A DNA stretch of 10,671 nucleotides from Nitrospira sp. ST-bin4 (lineage in GTDB: Bacteria > Nitrospirota > Nitrospiria > Nitrospirales > Nitrospiraceae). The notes beneath the pieces are model-generated. The model did no database searches and had not been told where the DNA came from. It saw nothing but the letters and a program-made list of their open reading frames with translations. Below are positions 5,795-10,671 of this stretch, piece after piece (positions within the stretch are counted from its first letter, which is position 1; each line of letters begins with the position of its first letter). A program made the position numbers and the translations under genes. The DNA is taken from NCBI GenBank assembly GCA_002083565.1, contig MSXM01000045.1, forward strand, positions 53,457 through 64,127. Reading direction: 5' to 3'.

Positions 5795-7111
5795 ATGAGA
5801 GATGACATCGTCATCGTGGGTGGTGGTCTGGCTGGATCGGAAGCGGCCTGGCAAGCGGCAAACCGTGGCGCCAGAGTCACGCTCTACGAAATGCGCCCGA
5901 AGGAAATGACGAAGGCGCACAAAACCGGCGGCTTGGCCGAACTCGTCTGCTCAAATTCGCTGGGGTCGATCGATCCGCACAACGCTCCCGGCGTGCTCAA
6001 GGAAGAAATGCGCCGGCTGGGCTCCCTGATTATCGCCTCAGCCGAACAATCCAAAGTCCCGGCCGGATCGGCACTGGCAGTCGATCGTGATCAATTCTCT
6101 TCGACCATTACCCGGACATTGGAAAGCCATCCGAATATCAGAATTCTTCACGAGGAGATCGCCGACATCCCCACCGAGTGTGTCTGCATCGTGGCAACCG
6201 GTCCGTTGACCTCCGACACACTTTCCCAGGCCATTCGCGCCGTGACCCAATCGCAGCATCTCTATTTCTTCGATGCCATCTCGCCGATCATCGACGCAGA
6301 CTCGATCGACATGGATATCGTCTTTCGTGCCTCCCGCTACGATAAAGGCACAGACGATTATCTTAACTGTCCCATGACGGACGAACAGTACAACGCCTTC
6401 TATGACGCGCTGCTCGCAGCCGAAAAGGTGCAGCCCAAGGATTTCGAGAAAACGCCCTATTTTGAAGCCTGCATCCCGATCGAGGTCATGGCGGAGCGCG
6501 GCCGTCACACCATGCAATTCGGGCCGCTCAAACCGGTCGGCTTGGAAGATCCCAGAACCGGCCGGCGGCCCGCCGCCGTCGTACAACTGCGGACTGAGAA
6601 TGTACATCGCACCTGTTACAACCTGGTTGGATTTCAGACCAAGCTCACGTATCCGGAACAAAAACGCGTCTTCCGCCTGATTCCAGGCTTGGAGCGTGCG
6701 GAGTTTCTGCGTTATGGGAGCTTGCATCGCAACACCTTTATCAACTCGCCCCAGTTGCTCACATCCACGCTACAATTCAAAGCCCGCAACACCTTGTTCT
6801 TTGCCGGGCAATTGGTCGGCGTGGAGGGCTATACCGAATCAGCGGCGATGGGCGGCCTGGCCGGCATCAATGCGGTGCGGGTATTGAACGGGGAGCCGAC
6901 GGTGACACCTCCGCCGACGACGGCGCATGGATGCCTGGTCGCTCACGTGGCGCTATCCGATCCCCGGCACTTTCAGCCGATGAACACGAATTTTGGCCTG
7001 TTTCCTCCCTTGTCCAGCACGCCGAGGGACAAAGAAATGAAACGGCGTATGATCGCCCAACGGGCTCTTGAGGACTTCGCATCATGGAAGACGCAATCCG
7101 GGCTTTCATGA
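5795..7111 (+). CDS. trmFO: Methylenetetrahydrofolate-tRNA-(uracil-5-)-methyltransferase TrmFO
   Basis: TrmFO is an FAD enzyme that makes 5-methyluridine at position 54 in the T loop of tRNAs. It takes the carbon from methylenetetrahydrofolate, unlike the SAM-dependent TrmA. The 438-residue product has the normal family length. The N-terminal dinucleotide-binding motif is IVGGGLAGSEAA (7-18). The VCSNSLGS motif holds C52 and the PYFEACIPIEV motif holds C225, matching the two catalytic cysteines known in the Bacillus enzyme (C53, C226). ERGRHTMQFGPLKPVGL and GQLVGVEGYTESAAMGG are further family signatures. The start has AAGGA (5779-5783), rather far at 11 bases, but the N-terminus matches the family. 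It is the first gene of the operon, and its end overlaps xerC by 28 bases. The SAM-independent enzyme points away from gammaproteobacteria. Confidence 0.97.
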   Translation: MRDDIVIVGGGLAGSEAAWQAANRGARVTLYEMRPKEMTKAHKTGGLAELVCSNSLGSIDPHNAPGVLKEEMRRLGSLIIASAEQSKVPAGSALAVDRDQFSSTITRTLESHPNIRILHEEIADIPTECVCIVATGPLTSDTLSQAIRAVTQSQHLYFFDAISPIIDADSIDMDIVFRASRYDKGTDDYLNCPMTDEQYNAFYDALLAAEKVQPKDFEKTPYFEACIPIEVMAERGRHTMQFGPLKPVGLEDPRTGRRPAAVVQLRTENVHRTCYNLVGFQTKLTYPEQKRVFRLIPGLERAEFLRYGSLHRNTFINSPQLLTSTLQFKARNTLFFAGQLVGVEGYTESAAMGGLAGINAVRVLNGEPTVTPPPTTAHGCLVAHVALSDPRHFQPMNTNFGLFPPLSSTPRDKEMKRRMIAQRALEDFASWKTQSGLS

Positions 7112-8025
7112 GCTTTCTTGACGTCGAGCGTAATGCATCCGCCGAGACTATTCGCAATTACCGGTCGGATCTCCGGCAGTTGACATCGTTTCTTGCTGGA
7201 ACAGGCCACGCATCCCGTCTGATTCAAGTAGACCATGTTACAGCTGAAGATATCCGGGCGTATCTCCACCAGTTGGATCGAAAGGGTGAGAAAGCCTCGT
7301 CCCTGGCGAGAAAGCTGGCTGCCATACGGAGTTTCTACCGCTTTCTTCTGCGTGAAGAATCAGTACAGAAGAATCCGGCGGATGATATCCGGAGCCCTAA
7401 ACTGCCCAAACCGCTGCCACGCGTTCTAGCCAAGGACGACGCCGGAGCCTTGATGGACTTTCCTGATGGCCGTTCCTCTCTTTCCTTGCGGGATCGCGCC
7501 CTGCTTGAAACATTGTATTCCACCGGCGCTCGTGTCAGTGAAGCGGTCGGGATCAACATCGGTGATCTCGATGAAGGTGAGGGGCTTGTCCGCCTGAGAG
7601 GCAAGGGCCGGAAGGAACGAGTAATCCCGATCGGTGATGTCGCAACCCGAGCCATCCGCGCGTATCGTCAATCACTGGGGTCTGAATCCCTCGAGCGGCG
7701 CCCGGCCGCTCCTCTGTTCTTGAATCATCGCGGAGGCAGACTCACCACACGGAGCGTGGCCCGAATCGTTTCTCGATATTCCAGTCGCCTTGCCGGTGGA
7801 GCCGTCAGTCCGCATGCCCTGCGGCATTCCTACGCAACCCACCTGCTCGATGAGGGCGCAGACCTCAGATCGATTCAGGAGATGCTCGGACATGCATCGC
7901 TCAGCACCACGCAGAAATATACGCATCTGGCCGGCGATCGCCTGGCTGCCGTCTACGACCATGCCCACCCGCGGGCCCGTTCGGTCACAACCGCTCTGCC
8001 GCGAAAGGATCAGAAGCCGTCATGA
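7084..8025 (+). CDS. xerC: Tyrosine recombinase XerC
   Basis: XerC, with XerD, resolves chromosome dimers at the dif site during cell division. The 313-residue product has an N-terminal SAM-like core-binding domain (about 1-90, with ETIRNYRSDLRQL) and a C-terminal catalytic domain. The full set of active-site residues is visible: R150 (TGARVSE), K174 (GKGRKER), H244 and R247 (HALRH), H270 (LGHASLSTTQ) and the nucleophile Y279 (QKYTH). The chosen ATG has GAGGA nine bases upstream (7070-7074) and keeps the N-terminal helix usual for the family. An ATG at 7108, which overlaps the trmFO stop, would remove eight residues. The last 20 or so residues form a polar tail. Its place between trmFO and hslV marks it as the housekeeping enzyme, not an element integrase. 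Confidence 0.93.
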   Translation: MEDAIRAFMSFLDVERNASAETIRNYRSDLRQLTSFLAGTGHASRLIQVDHVTAEDIRAYLHQLDRKGEKASSLARKLAAIRSFYRFLLREESVQKNPADDIRSPKLPKPLPRVLAKDDAGALMDFPDGRSSLSLRDRALLETLYSTGARVSEAVGINIGDLDEGEGLVRLRGKGRKERVIPIGDVATRAIRAYRQSLGSESLERRPAAPLFLNHRGGRLTTRSVARIVSRYSSRLAGGAVSPHALRHSYATHLLDEGADLRSIQEMLGHASLSTTQKYTHLAGDRLAAVYDHAHPRARSVTTALPRKDQKPS

Positions 8026-8558
8026 TCATTCGATCCACCACTGTTCTGTGCGTCCGCCGGGCCGGACGAGTCGCCATGGGCTGCGACGGCCAAGTGACCG
8101 TCGGCACAACGGTGATGAAGCACAATGCCAAAAAGCTGCGGCGTCTCCATCACGAGCAGATACTCGCCGGCTTTGCCGGGGCCACCGCGGATGCATTCAC
8201 GCTCTTCGAAAAGTTCGAGGCCAAGCTGGAAGAGCACCGGGGCAACCTGACAAGGGCGGCGGTCGAACTTGCCAAGGACTGGCGGACCGACCGCGTCCTG
8301 CGCCGTTTGGAAGCGCTGCTTGCCGTGGCCGGCCGGGAACAGTCTTTCCTGATTTCCGGAACCGGCGATGTTGTAGACCCGGAAGACGGCATCCTGGCAA
8401 TCGGTTCCGGCGGGCCCTATGCCCTGGCTGCAGCCAGGGCGCTCCTCGGGCAGTCTCAACTGGACGCTACAGCCATCGTTACTGAAGCGATGAAAATTGC
8501 CGGCGCCATCGATATCTATACCAACCAACAGATCACCGTCGAGGAACTCCAAGGGTAA
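8022..8558 (+). CDS. hslV: ATP-dependent protease subunit HslV (ClpQ)
   Basis: HslV is the proteasome-like threonine peptidase of the HslUV complex, a double hexamer that degrades substrates unfolded by HslU. The product has 178 residues. The mature N-terminus is predicted at T6 in MIIRS-TTVLCVRR, so a five-residue propeptide must be removed to expose the catalytic threonine. D22 (DGQVT) and K38 (NAKKLRR) match D17 and K33 of the E. coli enzyme. AGFAGATADAFTLFEKFEAKLEEH and the late segment AIGSGGPYALAAARAL are family hallmarks. C21 replaces the glycine usual before the conserved Asp. The ATG overlaps the xerC stop (ATGA), with AAAGGA at 8004-8009, so translation is probably coupled to xerC. 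Confidence 0.96.
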   Translation: MIIRSTTVLCVRRAGRVAMGCDGQVTVGTTVMKHNAKKLRRLHHEQILAGFAGATADAFTLFEKFEAKLEEHRGNLTRAAVELAKDWRTDRVLRRLEALLAVAGREQSFLISGTGDVVDPEDGILAIGSGGPYALAAARALLGQSQLDATAIVTEAMKIAGAIDIYTNQQITVEELQG

Positions 8559-8567
8559 ACAAGGAAC

Positions 8568-9965
8568 ATGAAACACCCGGCAATCGACCCAGAGCCGCTC
8601 AATCTCAATAGCCTCACACCCCGCCAGATCGTGGAGGAGCTCAATCGCTACGTGATCGGTCAAAAGGACGCGAAACGGATGGTGGCGATCGCGCTCCGCA
8701 ATCGTTGGCGCCGCCAACAGCTGTCTCCTGATTTACGCGACGAGGTGATGCCGAAAAACATCATCATGATCGGCCCGACCGGAGTGGGAAAAACAGAGAT
8801 CGCCAGACGGCTGGCCAAGCTGGCTCAAGCCCCGTTCATCAAGGTTGAAGCTTCGAAATTCACCGAGGTCGGCTATGTCGGTCGGGATGTGGAATCCATC
8901 ATTCGCGATCTGACCGAACTGGCCATCAACATGGTGAAAACCCACCGCCTTGAAGCGGTTCAGCATAAGGCCGAGCAACATGGGGAAGAGCGCCTGCTGG
9001 ATCTCCTGTTGCCGCCCTCTCCGGCTCGACCAGGATTTACGGAAGGTACCGGTGAGACCGCCACATCGATTCCCCATGATTCACACGAGACCACCAGATC
9101 GAAACTTCGTCTCCAACTTCGAGAAGGCAAACTCGACGAACGGACAGTCGAGATGGAGACCCAGGAGCGACGCCTGCCGGTCGGTGTCATCTCCAATGCC
9201 GGCGGGCTTGATGAACTGGAAGGCAATTTGCGAGACATGTTGGGCGGGATGTTCCAGGGTAAGAAAAAGAAACGGCTGATGAAAGTGCCGGAGGCGCTGA
9301 AACACCTCGCCCAGGAGGAAGCGCAGAAGCTCATCGACATGGACGACGCCGTACGTGAGGCCATCGCCAAGGTCGAGCAAACCGGGATCGTGTTCCTCGA
9401 CGAAATCGACAAAATCGCCGGACGGGAACGGACTGCGGGGCCCGATGTTTCGCGGGAAGGCGTACAGCGCGATTTGCTCCCGATCGTCGAAGGCTGCACG
9501 GTGACGACCAAGCATGGACCGGTCCTGACTGATCACATTCTCTTTATCGCCGCGGGAGCCTTTCACGTGGCCAAGCCATCCGACCTGATTCCGGAGCTCC
9601 AAGGGCGCTTTCCAATACGAGTCGAACTGAGCCCCTTGTCGAAAGATGATTTTGTGCGTATTCTCACGGAACCGAAAGGGGCGCTGGTCCGGCAGTATCA
9701 AGCCCTGTTGGCGACGGAAGGTCTCGCCGTCGAGTTCACCGAGGACGGGCTGGAGGCGATCGCCGATATTGCGGTCCAGGTCAACGAACGAACGGAGAAC
9801 ATCGGCGCACGCCGTCTCTTTACTATTATGGAGCGACTGCTCGAACACATTTCATTCGCGGGAGCGGAGTGGCCGGATAAAGCCGTGAACATCACCGCTG
9901 AGTATGTCCGTGACCGGCTCAAAGACGTGGTAAAGGATCAGGATCTGAGCCGGTATATTCTCTAG
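8568..9965 (+). CDS. hslU: ATP-dependent protease ATPase subunit HslU (ClpY)
   Basis: HslU is the AAA+ unfoldase that caps HslV, feeds it substrates and activates its peptidase sites. The 465-residue product has, in order, the N-terminal LTPRQIVEELNRYVIGQ segment (about 16-32), Walker A GPTGVGKT (69-76), the pore loop GYVG (102-105), an inserted I-domain (about 120-245), Walker B IVFLDEID (274-281), the GRFPIR arginine-finger region (about 346-351), and sensor-2 IGARR (412-416). It ends with DLSRYIL, the conserved tail that docks into HslV pockets and switches on the protease. The intact tail and the adjacent hslV argue for a working complex. The gap to hslV is nine bases, with AAGGAA unusually close to the ATG. 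The N-terminus is about ten residues longer than in E. coli. Confidence 0.97.
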   Translation: MKHPAIDPEPLNLNSLTPRQIVEELNRYVIGQKDAKRMVAIALRNRWRRQQLSPDLRDEVMPKNIIMIGPTGVGKTEIARRLAKLAQAPFIKVEASKFTEVGYVGRDVESIIRDLTELAINMVKTHRLEAVQHKAEQHGEERLLDLLLPPSPARPGFTEGTGETATSIPHDSHETTRSKLRLQLREGKLDERTVEMETQERRLPVGVISNAGGLDELEGNLRDMLGGMFQGKKKKRLMKVPEALKHLAQEEAQKLIDMDDAVREAIAKVEQTGIVFLDEIDKIAGRERTAGPDVSREGVQRDLLPIVEGCTVTTKHGPVLTDHILFIAAGAFHVAKPSDLIPELQGRFPIRVELSPLSKDDFVRILTEPKGALVRQYQALLATEGLAVEFTEDGLEAIADIAVQVNERTENIGARRLFTIMERLLEHISFAGAEWPDKAVNITAEYVRDRLKDVVKDQDLSRYIL

Positions 9966-10006
9966 GCGAGACGCAACTCGCGCATTGCTTGCTGATGGAG
10001 TAGTTC

Positions 10007-10671
10007 ATGAACAGACTCATCAAAAAAGCCAACGTCCTGATCGAATCCCTGCCCTACATTCGGGCATTCCGCGGAAAGACCGTCGTGGTGAAGTACGGCG
10101 GCCATGCGATGACAGATACCTCCTTAAAAGAAAGGTTCGCACAGAATGTCGTGCTGTTGAAATACGTCGGGATCAATCCGGTCATCATCCACGGCGGAGG
10201 CCCTCAGATCGACAAGATGCTGGATCGGCTCGGGATCGAAGCAAAGTTCCGCCACGGCGTCCGTATCACCGATGAAGCGACGATGGAAATCGTCGAAATG
10301 GTCTTGGCCGGACAAATCAACATGGAGATCACCGATCTCATCAACCGGCACGGCGGCAGCGCGGTCGGCCTGAGCGGAAAAGACGGAGGACTGATTTTAA
10401 GCAAGCCGCTGACAGCCAAGGCATGGGCAGAAAGTCTGGACCGCGACTGGGACGACAAGGACGACGACGGGGATTTCGGGCTCGTCGGCGATATTGAACG
10501 GGTCGATCCGAGCCTGCTGCATAAACTTCAAGGCGATCACTATATCCCCATCATCGCTCCGATCGGAACCGATCGCGAGGGAAATACTTACAACATCAAT
10601 GCCGATCTGGTCGCAGGCGCTATCGCGGGCGCCCTGCGCGCGGAAAAGCTCGTCATGATGACGGACATCAA
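10007..10671 (+). CDS. argB: Acetylglutamate kinase, 5' part (3' end outside window)
   Basis: ArgB phosphorylates N-acetyl-L-glutamate, the second step of arginine synthesis by the acetylated route. The first 221 codons are visible. Family motifs are VVVKYGGHAM (26-35), HGGGPQI (62-68) for nucleotide and substrate binding, VGLSGKDGGL (120-129), LVGDI (159-163), PIIAPIG (181-187) and YNINADLVAGAIA (195-207). An N-terminal helix precedes the kinase core (about 1-22, with KANVLIESLPYIRAF). This feature is known from the hexameric, arginine-inhibited enzymes and is absent from the insensitive E. coli form, so feedback inhibition by arginine is inferred. Residues 145-156 are strongly acidic, eight of twelve being Asp. 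GGAG at 9997-10000 lies six bases before the ATG. The gene lies 41 bases after hslU and is probably read from the same transcript. Confidence 0.95.
   Translation, partial: MNRLIKKANVLIESLPYIRAFRGKTVVVKYGGHAMTDTSLKERFAQNVVLLKYVGINPVIIHGGGPQIDKMLDRLGIEAKFRHGVRITDEATMEIVEMVLAGQINMEITDLINRHGGSAVGLSGKDGGLILSKPLTAKAWAESLDRDWDDKDDDGDFGLVGDIERVDPSLLHKLQGDHYIPIIAPIGTDREGNTYNINADLVAGAIAGALRAEKLVMMTDI

Noticed and set aside
6038..6727. Long antisense open frame opposite trmFO (229 codons)
   Set aside because: It is the shadow of a well-supported trmFO gene in GC-rich DNA; the sequence is low-complexity in character and has no recognisable family or ribosome-binding site.
5564..8025. A tRNA gene followed by a tyrosine recombinase, the hallmark of an integrated element
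   Set aside because: The recombinase is a standard XerC embedded in trmFO-xerC-hslVU, no cargo genes lie between it and the tRNA, and no duplicated tRNA 3' end (attachment repeat) is visible.
8010..9848. Long antisense open frames opposite hslV and hslU (for example 8010-8717 and 9081-9848)
   Set aside because: They lie fully opposite clear protease genes and show codon-shadow composition, not protein-like motifs.

Overview
The window is an ordinary chromosomal stretch from a Gram-negative bacterium with fairly high GC. It looks like Nitrospirota, probably Nitrospira. This is an inference from three things together: a folate-type TrmFO tRNA methyltransferase next to xerC-hslV-hslU, a clearly Gram-negative envelope (a beta-barrel outer-membrane protein and two lipoproteins), and a dnaX-ybaB-recR block. 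A deltaproteobacterium-like lineage is the main alternative. No mobile element, CRISPR array, defence cassette or prophage is visible.

Layout. (1) Positions 1-2344, plus strand: the 3' part of dnaX, then ybaB and recR, tightly packed as a replication and recombination-repair operon. (2) Positions 2363-2886, plus strand: a dksA/TraR-type zinc-finger regulator with its own well-formed sigma-70 promoter. (3) Positions 2909-5638, minus strand: an envelope segment read right to left. It holds a tRNA-Val(CAC) gene, a 111-residue lipoprotein ending at a strong intrinsic terminator, a 382-residue TPR lipoprotein, and a signal-peptide-bearing outer-membrane beta-barrel protein that converges on dksA. 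(4) Positions 5732-10671, plus strand: a sigma-70 promoter, then trmFO, xerC, hslV, hslU and the 5' part of argB. The trmFO-xerC and xerC-hslV stops and starts overlap, and the later gaps are 9 and 41 bases, so this reads as one operon.

How the genes fit together. DnaX (clamp loader), YbaB (nucleoid-associated) and RecR (RecFOR loading) serve replication and repair. DksA would link transcription to the stringent response. TrmFO methylates U54 of tRNAs, XerC resolves chromosome dimers, and HslV with HslU forms the two-component ATP-dependent protease. ArgB starts a different pathway, arginine synthesis. The trmFO-xerC-hslV-hslU order matches the well-known Bacillus arrangement, so the block is ancient and not horizontally assembled.

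I found no convincing new biological system. The parts most worth a second look are the two unrecognised lipoproteins and the barrel protein on the minus strand, a nine-base homopolymer near the start of the TPR lipoprotein gene, a dyad just upstream of that gene, and small sequence peculiarities in HslV and ArgB.
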